Source of the DNA: Acidobacteria bacterium UBA823
GTDB taxonomy: Bacteria > Acidobacteriota > Vicinamibacteria > Vicinamibacterales > UBA823
Assembly: GCA_002296225.1 (NCBI GenBank)
Contig: DBHR01000048.1
Span: 14,004 to 26,995, forward strand
Direction of reading: 5' to 3'
DNA: 12,992 nt
Positions 1 to 6,157 of this stretch are shown here, piece by piece (positions within the stretch are counted from its first letter, which is position 1; the number at the start of each line of letters is the position of its first letter). Below the pieces are notes generated by a model, which had not been told where the DNA came from, searched no databases, and was given only the letters and a program-made list of their open reading frames with translations. Both the position numbers and the translations under genes were made by a program.

Positions 1-18
1 CCACTTGGCCACGCCCCA
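1..18 (-). tRNA. tRNA-Gln, 5' end only (cut by window edge)
   Basis: On the minus strand, bases 18 to 1 read TGGGGCGTGGCCAAGTGG. This matches the start of bacterial tRNA-Gln: an acceptor strand beginning with the unusual U1 (UGGGGCG), then U8, then the D-arm start GCCAAGUGG. The E. coli gene begins TGGGGTATCGCCAAGCGG. The anticodon, T-arm and 3' acceptor strand lie outside the window, so the identity rests on the 5' eighteen bases plus context. The context is strong: in Pseudomonas a tRNA-Gln sits between ispE and prs, and here it follows ispE on the same strand. No other isoacceptor I know starts this way, but the anticodon cannot be read. Confidence 0.72.
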
Positions 19-259
19 ATCCTCGTCGCCAGTCGCCGACACACCACGCGGCTTCGCCCTAGGTGGCCACGGGGACATGGCCACCGACCGGCACAACAAC
101 AAGCCCCGACGAGACTGGCAAAAGCTAACGATCTAGGACTGGCTCGCGGCCGCTGGCGCGAATTCTGAGTGTATACGATGGATCTAGCCCCTGCAAGCAA
201 CCGATGGATCGTCCTCGAAGCATCCCAGCCTCTCATCTTAAACCTTGAGCCAGTCTCTT
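19..259 (-). other. ispE to tRNA-Gln spacer with nested inverted repeats
   Basis: This 241-nt gap has no convincing coding frame. On the minus strand it holds a perfect 8-bp inverted repeat, GGTGGCCA (85-78) and TGGCCACC (69-62), with an 8-nt loop. Outside it, GCCAGTC (119-113) is complementary to GACTGGC (34-28), and the adjoining CTCGTC (113-108) is complementary to GACGAG (27-22). The two outer pairings are not nested and could be alternatives. There is no T-run after the stem, so it does not look like an intrinsic terminator. A weak -10-like TATACA (175-170) has no good -35. A 9-bp direct repeat, CGATGGATC, occurs at 176-184 and 202-210. It may be the leader of the tRNA transcript or the 3' UTR of the ispE operon. 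Confidence 0.4.
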
Positions 260-1171
260 TCAGCCCGCACCTCTCGGACACCCACTCTCTCTGGATATGA
301 TGTCCTCTCGGGATAACGTCCGCGCTACAACGACACGCCACGCTTGGCGCCGCAGCACCGCCGCCGCTGCGGTTGCATCCCGCCTACGTGAGAACAACCC
401 GAAGACGCAAGAACCACTGCCTGACATCGATGGGTGGTCGGCTCCAGCCCGCCGGAGCGCCGCCTTCATCCGCCTCACCTCGGGATACTTGGCAGTGACG
501 GCAGGCTCCAGGTCGTTGACCAGTTTACCCACCAGCGACAGCGCACCCGCCCTCACAGCAAGCGGCTCTCGCGATAGCACAGGTCGGACCCGACGCGGCG
601 CCAGGTCGAACCAGCCGTAGGCCGATGCCGTCGGGACTCCAAACGTCGGAATGAGCACTACCGCCCAATGCGTAGGGAGGTCAACGAGTGGAAATAGCTC
701 ATCGCCGGCCCCAAGGCCGAGCACGGTGCCACCGACCAAAAAGAAAGGCACATCGGAGCCAATTCTCGACGCAATGCGGCGACAAACAGATGCACTCAGC
801 TCCCCTGGCCATAAACGTGTCAGCGCATGAAGCATCGCAGCGGCATCCGCACTTCCCCCGCCTAGCCCCGCTTCAACCGGAATTCGCTTGTCAATAAAGA
901 CCGAGAGGTCACGCGGTGTACCACGGCCCACGGCCCTGGATGCGCGCACCACCGCCGCCCAAGCCAAGTTACGGCGGTCGACCGGCACGGCCGGGTCGCT
1001 GCACCGGAGCTCGAATGGGCCCGGCCGAACCGTGACGGTGAGACAGTCGGCGAGCTCGATCGACTGGTAAATGGTCCGCAATTCGTGGAGCCCGTCGGCG
1101 CGTCGTCCCAGTACCCTGAGGTTGAGGTTGAGTTTAGCGTAGGCTCGGGTGACGATCCGTCTGCGTCCCAT
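260..1171 (-). CDS. ispE: 4-diphosphocytidyl-2-C-methyl-D-erythritol kinase IspE
   Basis: IspE phosphorylates the 2-hydroxyl of CDP-methylerythritol with ATP in the cytoplasm, the fourth step of the MEP route to isopentenyl diphosphate. The 303-residue protein has the GHMP-kinase layout. The N-terminal YAKLNLNLRVLGRRADGLH (11-29) carries the presumed catalytic Lys13. The glycine-rich ATP loop PVEAGLGGGSADAA is at 98-111, GSDVPFF with catalytic Asp140 at 138-144, NDLE at 219-222, and the C-terminal SGSGSCVFGLF at 250-260. Length is slightly above the usual 280-295, with a short Arg-rich tail. The ATG is preceded by GAGG about 10 nt upstream. It is the third gene of a TPR-lolB-ispE-tRNA-Gln run, 22 bp after the lipoprotein gene, and is probably cotranscribed with it. 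Identification is secure. Confidence 0.96.
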   Translation of the reverse strand: MGRRRIVTRAYAKLNLNLRVLGRRADGLHELRTIYQSIELADCLTVTVRPGPFELRCSDPAVPVDRRNLAWAAVVRASRAVGRGTPRDLSVFIDKRIPVEAGLGGGSADAAAMLHALTRLWPGELSASVCRRIASRIGSDVPFFLVGGTVLGLGAGDELFPLVDLPTHWAVVLIPTFGVPTASAYGWFDLAPRRVRPVLSREPLAVRAGALSLVGKLVNDLEPAVTAKYPEVRRMKAALRRAGADHPSMSGSGSCVFGLFSRRRDATAAAAVLRRQAWRVVVARTLSREDIISRESGCPRGAG

Positions 1172-1193
1172 TGGAGATTTGCCTCAACAGACA

Positions 1194-2009
1194 TTATCCG
1201 CCGGACACTGCGGCCGACACCCACAGCGGCCCTCGAGCCCGAAGTTCTTCAAGGGTCATCGGAACGGCGTCCGGAGGAATATTGAGCGCGAACGCTGAAG
1301 CATCCAGAGTTGTATTGACGCGGACCTGCGACAGCAACATCGTCACGTCGACCGCATCTGCCGTTGGAGTCAGGGAGGTTAGACGTACTCGGGCCGGCAC
1401 ACGGCCCGACAGGTCACCATACTCGCCCAACCAGCCAGCGCGGCGCACAGCCACCACCCGGGGTGAACCTCCAACTCGGCGGAGGTAGACGAGACCGCCA
1501 TCAGAGGTCTCGATCGTCCACCAATCCGACCCGTAGGACCGTCCAGCGCGTGGCTGCACCGTTGCTGGCACGCAGCCACTGAGCACATGACGAAGCTCGT
1601 CCGGCGTCAAGGCGATGCCGACCAACGCGTGAATAATTTCCACGGCAGATCTGCCAACCAACGCGCGGGATTCCCGGGGCAGCAACAGCACCGCATTTCC
1701 GGGTTGCGTGACGAGAATGAAAGCGGGAGGACCAAAAGGCGCCAACCCTTCAAAACGGCCCGCGCCGGGCTCGGCCAGCCCTACCAGCACACGGCCGCGC
1801 AGCCGACTGCTACCTACCCGCCCAGACAGCCGGAGTTCCGCGACCAACGTACGCACAGAGCAGCGCCGCGCCATCACCTCAGTGAACGTTTCGCGAAAAT
1901 TAGGAAACGGTGCGCCAAGTCCCGACGGTAGTGTCGGCCGGTGCGACGCACAGGCCGCAGTCCAGCACGCAAAGAAGATAGTTCCCAGTAAGCACAGGTG
2001 GCGTGCCAC
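1194..2009 (-). CDS. lolB: LolB-like outer-membrane lipoprotein
   Basis: A secreted lipoprotein of 271 residues from the GTG at 2009. That start gives MARHLCLLGTIFFACWTAAC, a short basic n-region, a hydrophobic core and a lipobox-like TAAC with Cys20 as the lipid-modified residue. It has a GAGAGGG Shine-Dalgarno at 2017-2023 with a 7-nt spacer. A longer frame (GTG 2042, ATG 2033) is open but would add a polar stretch and lacks such a site. LolB accepts lipoproteins from the LolA chaperone and inserts them in the outer membrane. The mature part shows a beta-rich pattern (LRLSGRVGSSRLRGRVLVGL, then LTPDELRHVLSGC), fitting the LolB/LppX-like fold. Sequence similarity alone is modest; the main support is the order TPR-lolB-ispE-tRNA-Gln known from Pseudomonas. 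A DUF4292-type lipoprotein is the alternative name. Confidence 0.72.
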   Translation of the reverse strand: MARHLCLLGTIFFACWTAACASHRPTLPSGLGAPFPNFRETFTEVMARRCSVRTLVAELRLSGRVGSSRLRGRVLVGLAEPGAGRFEGLAPFGPPAFILVTQPGNAVLLLPRESRALVGRSAVEIIHALVGIALTPDELRHVLSGCVPATVQPRAGRSYGSDWWTIETSDGGLVYLRRVGGSPRVVAVRRAGWLGEYGDLSGRVPARVRLTSLTPTADAVDVTMLLSQVRVNTTLDASAFALNIPPDAVPMTLEELRARGPLWVSAAVSGG

Positions 2010-2016
2010 GACCCTA

Positions 2017-2023
2017 CCCTCTC
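2017..2023 (-). promoter_or_regulatory. Ribosome binding site that sets the lolB-like start
   Basis: On the minus strand this is GAGAGGG, 7 nt before the GTG at 2009. The purH ATG has the identical heptamer at the identical distance (7764-7770), which makes the match more than chance and argues that translation starts at 2009 rather than at 2033 or 2042. Confidence 0.6.
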
Positions 2024-2059
2024 GAACGCCCATGACGCGCACCCAAGCGCTCGCGGGCG

Positions 2060-3520
2060 TCAGCGCCTCGCGCGCTCCTTGCCGTCTTCGATCTTGCGCT
2101 TGATGACTGCCGGGTCGATCGAGTCAGCATCCCCTCTTAGCGCGCGCTCCCACGCCTCCACGGCTTCCACGTAACGACCACGCCGGAACAGTAGATCACC
2201 GAAATGGTCCTGGATGACTGAATTCTGGCTCAACTGCTCACTAGCTTGACGCAGATAGGTTTCCGCCAGCTCCCACTCCTCAAGCTTAAAATACGCCCAT
2301 CCGAGACTGTCAAGATAGGAGCCGTTATGGGGATCGGACGCAAGCGCTCGTTGGATCAACGCGACGGACTCGTTAAGCCGTTCGCCGCGATCGGCCAGCA
2401 TGTAGCCGAGGTAGTTCAGCGTCTGGTGATCTAACGGATCCCGTTCAAGCGCGGCACGAAACGCCTGTTCCGCATCGGCGTATCGCGCTTGCTGTTCGAA
2501 GATCGCCCCCAACTGGAAGAAGCCGCGCGCGCTGTTGGGCTCGAGCGCCATCACACGGCGCACCGCGGCTTCAGCGGCCCCAAAGTTGTTCAATCGGCGC
2601 TCAACTTCAGATAGTAGATAGAGCGCCCTCCCATCTTCCGGCCGAGCCTCGACGACTTCTCTGATCACGCCTCGCGCCCGCTCCTGGTCTCCAGCATTGA
2701 GCAGTAACGCAACCCAGCGACGTTTTAGGTTGAGGTCACTTGGACGTCGCGCTGCTGCCCGCTCGTAGGCATCGGCGGCCTCAGGCCACCGCCCTTCCGC
2801 CTGATAGAGCTCAGCCAATGCGCTCAGCATCCGCACCGATCGGGGCTGACGGCGGACGGCTTCTTCCAGCACCTCGGTCGCCTCGGCGAGGCGACCACTA
2901 CCGGCGTACGCACGAGACAACAGCAGTAAGCCATCAACAAACTCCTGGCGCTCACGAACGAACGGCTCGAGCGTCGCCACCGCTTCGTCGAACTCGCCAG
3001 TCTCCACATACAACCGTGCCAGGCTGAACGTAATACGCGCGTCGAACACATCAGCCGCAACCGCCTGTTCCAGGTGTGTCAGCGCGCGACGGCGATACGT
3101 CTCAGCGTCAGGCGAACGTTGGCTCGCCGGCTGTTGAGCCGCTTGCTCGGACAGCGCGGCGAAAGTCAGCCCTAACACGCGGTGCGCGTCGCCATAATCG
3201 GCGTCCAGCACGAGGGCGTGCTCTGCGGCCTTAATGGCAGCCGTCGCCCGATTCAGCCGAGCGTACAGCGACGCTTGAGCTGCCGGAATCGCAGCGGCCT
3301 CCACATCCAACTCGGCGGCACGATTCAACACCTCGATCGCACGGGTGATATCGCCTGAGTTCTCCAGGCGAAGTGACTGAAGAAATAGATCGTAGGCCTC
3401 TGCTTGGCGCTGGTACGCCCGCGCCGGATGCGACGTTTCATCCTGCACTTGCCCTACCACGCCGGTTGCGGTCACGCTCACCGTGACGATCGCCATCCCA
3501 GCTGCCCGGCGGATATTCAT
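2060..3520 (-). CDS. Secreted tetratricopeptide-repeat (TPR) protein
   Basis: A protein of 486 residues if translation starts at the ATG at 3520. That start gives a Sec signal peptide: MNIRR, then a hydrophobic run through about residue 23, probably cleaved near VVG-Q. The frame stays open upstream to a GTG at 3577 and an ATG at 3541, but these add a non-signal extension, and none of the starts has a clear Shine-Dalgarno. From about residue 40 to 465 the chain is a nearly continuous series of roughly ten 34-residue TPR units (W/L-G-Y-A-P pattern), for example GWAYFKLEEWELAETYLRQA. TPR arrays are protein-binding scaffolds; no catalytic domain is visible. In Pseudomonas a TPR gene also lies directly upstream of lolB, so a periplasmic or outer-membrane assembly role is likely but inferred. 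It is 50 bp upstream of the lipoprotein start and probably opens this operon. Confidence 0.85.
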   Translation of the reverse strand: MNIRRAAGMAIVTVSVTATGVVGQVQDETSHPARAYQRQAEAYDLFLQSLRLENSGDITRAIEVLNRAAELDVEAAAIPAAQASLYARLNRATAAIKAAEHALVLDADYGDAHRVLGLTFAALSEQAAQQPASQRSPDAETYRRRALTHLEQAVAADVFDARITFSLARLYVETGEFDEAVATLEPFVRERQEFVDGLLLLSRAYAGSGRLAEATEVLEEAVRRQPRSVRMLSALAELYQAEGRWPEAADAYERAAARRPSDLNLKRRWVALLLNAGDQERARGVIREVVEARPEDGRALYLLSEVERRLNNFGAAEAAVRRVMALEPNSARGFFQLGAIFEQQARYADAEQAFRAALERDPLDHQTLNYLGYMLADRGERLNESVALIQRALASDPHNGSYLDSLGWAYFKLEEWELAETYLRQASEQLSQNSVIQDHFGDLLFRRGRYVEAVEAWERALRGDADSIDPAVIKRKIEDGKERARR

Positions 3521-3596
3521 AGCTAGTTGCGATTGTTCCATACGGCCGACAAGCCAGCAAGCGCGCCATTGACCCACGGGGAGATGCGAAGTCTTC

Positions 3597-3605
3597 TGGT
3601 ATAGT
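3597..3605 (+). promoter_or_regulatory. Candidate extended -10 promoter for the Trm112-waaL-hldA operon
   Basis: TGGTATAGT fits an extended -10 element (TGn followed by TATAGT, five of six matches to TATAAT). There is no good -35 at 16-18 nt; a TTGACC at 3569-3574 is too far away (25 nt). Transcription would start near 3612, giving about 30 nt of leader before the ATG at 3643. This is the only reasonable plus-strand candidate in the 120-bp gap between the divergent operons. Confidence 0.45.
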
Positions 3606-3642
3606 TCGGTCGTGAAAGACAGCTTTCTCGAGGAGAGGCGCC

Positions 3643-3813
3643 ATGGCAGTCGATCCTGAATTGCTCAAAATTCTCGTGTGCCCGAATTGCAAAACACCAG
3701 TCGACCCGGTCAACGACGGTGCGGGACTGAAATGCCGAAAATGCCACCGCGTGTACCCGGTCAAAGACGACATTCCGGTCATGCTCATCGACGAGGCGAC
3801 CATTGAAAACTAA
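3643..3813 (+). CDS. Trm112/YcaR-type zinc-ribbon protein (56 aa)
   Basis: This small gene encodes 56 residues, starting MAVDPELLKILVCPNCKTPV and ending EATIEN. Two Cys pairs, CPNC (13-16) and CRKC (31-34), form the zinc ribbon of the Trm112 (UPF0434/YcaR) family, followed by the typical RVYPVKDDIPVML segment. A strong AGGAG (3631-3635) lies 7 nt before the ATG. In eukaryotes and archaea Trm112 is an activating partner of several methyltransferases; the role of the bacterial single-domain form is poorly defined. In E. coli the homologue ycaR lies between lpxK and kdsB, so an LPS neighbourhood, as here beside the O-antigen ligase and heptose kinase genes, is a recurring context. The family assignment is secure, the function is not. 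Confidence 0.92.
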   Translation: MAVDPELLKILVCPNCKTPVDPVNDGAGLKCRKCHRVYPVKDDIPVMLIDEATIEN

Positions 3814-3891
3814 TGGCGTGACATTGGAGCAAAGTTGCGGCCCATCGGTTCGTGCCAGCATCGACCACGGACAATCTGCTGAGTTGACGTC

Positions 3892-5079
3892 ATGTCTGAC
3901 AACGGCGTAACCACGGCCAGCCACCTCGAACGCGCAGCCTTCATTGCGCTCGCCGCGTTTGCCGCGGCGTTGCAGATCTCGATCGCCATTGCCCAGATTC
4001 TGCTGACCGTAGCTGGCGCCCTCTGGGTCGCTTTGTTGATCACACGCCAAGAGCGCATTACCGTTCCACGGTGGTCCTGGTTCCTCGGGGCCTACGCCGG
4101 CCTGACATTGATGTCCGCGATGATGTCCCTAGCACCGATCACGAGCATTACCGACTCCAAGCAACTCCTACTGTTTCTCATTGTTCCTGGTGTTTATCGC
4201 CTGGCAAGAGGACGGAAGGCTCTTACGATCGCGACCGTGATCATATCGGTGGGTGCCGCCAGCGCGATTGTCGGAATTGTCCAATATGGCATTCTCGAGT
4301 ACGACAACCTCGGAAGCCGACCCCAAGGTCTGTTAACTCACTACATGACGTACTCGGGCTTGCTCATGCTGGTGGCTGGCATGGCTGCAGCGCGCCTGCT
4401 CTTCCACGGACGGGACCGCACCTGGCCCGCCCTAGTCCTACCAGCTCTGCTCGTTGCGCTGGCCCTGACATTCACGCGAAGCGCCATGGTGGGTACCTGC
4501 GTCGGGATCGGGATGTTGCTCGTACTCAAAGATTTCCGCTTACTCGCGCTGGCACCGATCGTTGCTGTGCTATTCATCGCCGTGGCGCCCGAACAGGTTA
4601 CCGCCCGGCTGTACTCAACCTTCGACCTGCAGGACAAGACCGCACGGGATCGAGTCGCAATGATCCGAACTGGCGTGCGGCTGGTGCGTGACTATCCGGT
4701 GATGGGTGTCGGACCGGACATGGTGAAGGAGGTGTATGCCGACTACCGGGATCCGGCCGCGGTGCAGGAGTCGAATCCTCACCTGCACAATGTGCCAATC
4801 CAGATCGCGGCCGAGCGAGGGATCCCTGCGCTCTTGGTGTGGATGGCGCTGGTCGTGGCGCTAACACGGGGCCTCGTGCAGTTGCTACGGACGGGTACTT
4901 ACCGTTCGCTACCGGCTGGCGGCCTAGCAGCCGTCGCCAGTATGCTCGCTGCCGGTATGTTCGAATACAACTTCGGCGACTCGGAATTCTTGATGCTGTG
5001 GCTCGTGCTGGTCACGCTGCCGTTCGCCGCAGATGCGGATACCGTGACTAGCCACGTGCCGACCGCAGAACCTGCGTGA
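3892..5079 (+). CDS. O-antigen ligase family (WaaL/Wzy-like) membrane protein
   Basis: A 395-residue polytopic inner-membrane protein with roughly ten hydrophobic segments (for example 14-50, 64-82, 110-131, 150-170, 178-195, 215-232, 311-333, 343-357, 364-380). A large periplasmic loop spans about 233-310. Such proteins transfer undecaprenyl-linked glycan to lipid A-core, or polymerise O-units. Hallmarks are an Arg in TFTRSAMVG (Arg196) at the end of one helix, and NPHLHNVPIQIAAERG (295-310), whose His297/His299 match the catalytic histidine region of WaaL. Ligase and polymerase cannot be separated by sequence alone; the neighbouring heptose kinase gene favours a core/O-antigen role. The start has only a weak upstream GAG. 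It lies 78 bp after the Trm112 gene, and its TGA overlaps the GTG of hldA. Confidence 0.87.
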   Translation: MSDNGVTTASHLERAAFIALAAFAAALQISIAIAQILLTVAGALWVALLITRQERITVPRWSWFLGAYAGLTLMSAMMSLAPITSITDSKQLLLFLIVPGVYRLARGRKALTIATVIISVGAASAIVGIVQYGILEYDNLGSRPQGLLTHYMTYSGLLMLVAGMAAARLLFHGRDRTWPALVLPALLVALALTFTRSAMVGTCVGIGMLLVLKDFRLLALAPIVAVLFIAVAPEQVTARLYSTFDLQDKTARDRVAMIRTGVRLVRDYPVMGVGPDMVKEVYADYRDPAAVQESNPHLHNVPIQIAAERGIPALLVWMALVVALTRGLVQLLRTGTYRSLPAGGLAAVASMLAAGMFEYNFGDSEFLMLWLVLVTLPFAADADTVTSHVPTAEPA

Positions 5080-6083
5080 CCGATCTAACGCCTGCCCGTG
5101 CGCGCACCATCGTCGAGCGGTTCGAGCCGCTGACCGTGCTCGTCGTGGGCGACGTGATGGTCGACCATTTCCTAATCGGCCGAGTCGACCGCATCTCTCC
5201 CGAGGCGCCGATTCCGGTGGTCGCGTTCGACCGGGAGGAGTACCGGGTCGGCGGGGCGGCCAACGTCGCAAACAACGTCCGGGCACTTGGCGGGCAGACG
5301 TCGCTTGTCGGCGCCGTCGGCGCGGACGAACCTGGCCAACGGCTGTTATCCGACCTCCGTTCCGCAGCCATCGACACCACGGGCATCGTCATAGCTTCCG
5401 ACCGCCCGACAACGCGGAAACTACGCATCGTGGCCAACCGGAATCAACAGGTCGCACGGGTCGATTTTGAAACTGACCAAGAACTTAAAACAGCGGAGGC
5501 TCGGGCTTTACTCGCTCGTCTAAGCGGAGCAGCCGAACAGGCTGACATCATCGTGGTGTCAGACTACCTAAAGGGAATTGTGACGTCGAACCTCATGTCC
5601 CAGGTGCTTGCCGTGAGCCACGCACGGGGAGTGCCTCTCTTGGCCGATCCGAAGATACCCCACCTTGAATATTACGCCGGGTGCACATTACTGACGCCGA
5701 ATCATCACGAGGCCGCGATCGCAACGAATCGCTTAATCCGAACCGACGCGGAAGCCCGACAAGCCGGCCGCGATCTTCGATTGAAGCTCGGGTGTGAGAG
5801 CGTGCTTATCACTCGCGGAGAGCAGGGGCTGTGGTTGCTAGACGGCAGTAGCAACGCAGCGGAGCCGTGTGAAACAGCGCTGCCGGCTGTGGCCCGCGAA
5901 GTGTCGGACGTCACCGGTGCGGGAGACACGATTATTGCCACGATGGCGCTCGGACTGGCAGCTGGCGCGACGCTGACCGAGGCCGCACAGCTCGCTAACC
6001 AGGCGGCTGGTCTCGCCGTAGCTCGGTTCGGCCCAGTGACCGTGTCGGCACAAGAACTCGTGGAAGCCTTCGTAGATCACTAG
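5076..6083 (+). CDS. hldA: D-glycero-beta-D-manno-heptose-7-phosphate kinase (HldA, kinase-only)
   Basis: A ribokinase/PfkB-family kinase of 335 residues that converts heptose-7-phosphate to heptose-1,7-bisphosphate for LPS-core ADP-heptose. Visible signatures are VLVVGDVMVDHFLIGRVDRI (21-40), the substrate loop RVGGAANVANNVRALGG (57-73), and RPTTRKLRIVANRNQQVARVD (110-130). The C-terminal DVTGAGDT (278-285) carries the catalytic base Asp284. E. coli HldE (about 477 aa) fuses this domain to an adenylyltransferase; here the protein stops at the kinase end, so a separate HldC must be encoded elsewhere. It starts with GTG overlapping the stop of the upstream gene (GTGA) and has no Shine-Dalgarno of its own, which implies translational coupling. 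It is the last gene of its operon in view, convergent with purH. Confidence 0.93.
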   Translation: MTDLTPARARTIVERFEPLTVLVVGDVMVDHFLIGRVDRISPEAPIPVVAFDREEYRVGGAANVANNVRALGGQTSLVGAVGADEPGQRLLSDLRSAAIDTTGIVIASDRPTTRKLRIVANRNQQVARVDFETDQELKTAEARALLARLSGAAEQADIIVVSDYLKGIVTSNLMSQVLAVSHARGVPLLADPKIPHLEYYAGCTLLTPNHHEAAIATNRLIRTDAEARQAGRDLRLKLGCESVLITRGEQGLWLLDGSSNAAEPCETALPAVAREVSDVTGAGDTIIATMALGLAAGATLTEAAQLANQAAGLAVARFGPVTVSAQELVEAFVDH

Positions 6084-6094
6084 TCTTGGGTCTT

Positions 6095-6113
6095 TGGTCT
6101 CTACCTCAGACCA
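6095..6113. terminator. Possible weak stem-loop between convergent hldA and purH
   Basis: The 74-bp convergent gap contains TGGTCT (6095-6100), a 7-nt loop and AGACCA (6108-6113). The 6-bp stem could form on either strand, but neither side has a T-run, so it is at best a weak or factor-assisted terminator. Confidence 0.28.
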
Positions 6114-6157
6114 GCCCGCAGATTATCAGAGCCCAGCCAAGCCTCGGGCCTCCGCGG

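Noticed and set aside
1..78. Minus-strand frame from an ATG at 78, open to the window edge (26 codons)
   Set aside because: Its last third is the 5' end of tRNA-Gln, and there is no ribosome site, so it is not a gene start.
176..210. Direct repeat CGATGGATC (twice, 26 bp apart) as a possible operator or attachment site
   Set aside because: Only nine bases, two copies, no flanking integrase or dyad symmetry; chance is a sufficient explanation.
3569..3605. TTGACC plus TATAGT as a standard sigma70 promoter for the Trm112 gene
   Set aside because: The spacer is 25 nt, far from the 16-18 required; only the extended -10 reading was kept.
3523..4050. Minus-strand open frame of 175 codons covering the Trm112 gene
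   Set aside because: It is antisense to the Trm112 gene, whose zinc-ribbon Cys pairs and ribosome site are clear, and its own translation shows no coherent domain.
4071..4691. Open frame of 206 codons on the plus strand inside the O-antigen ligase gene
   Set aside because: It is shifted in phase against a clear membrane-protein gene, its translation is Arg/Pro/His-rich with no recognisable motif, and long false frames are expected in GC-rich DNA.
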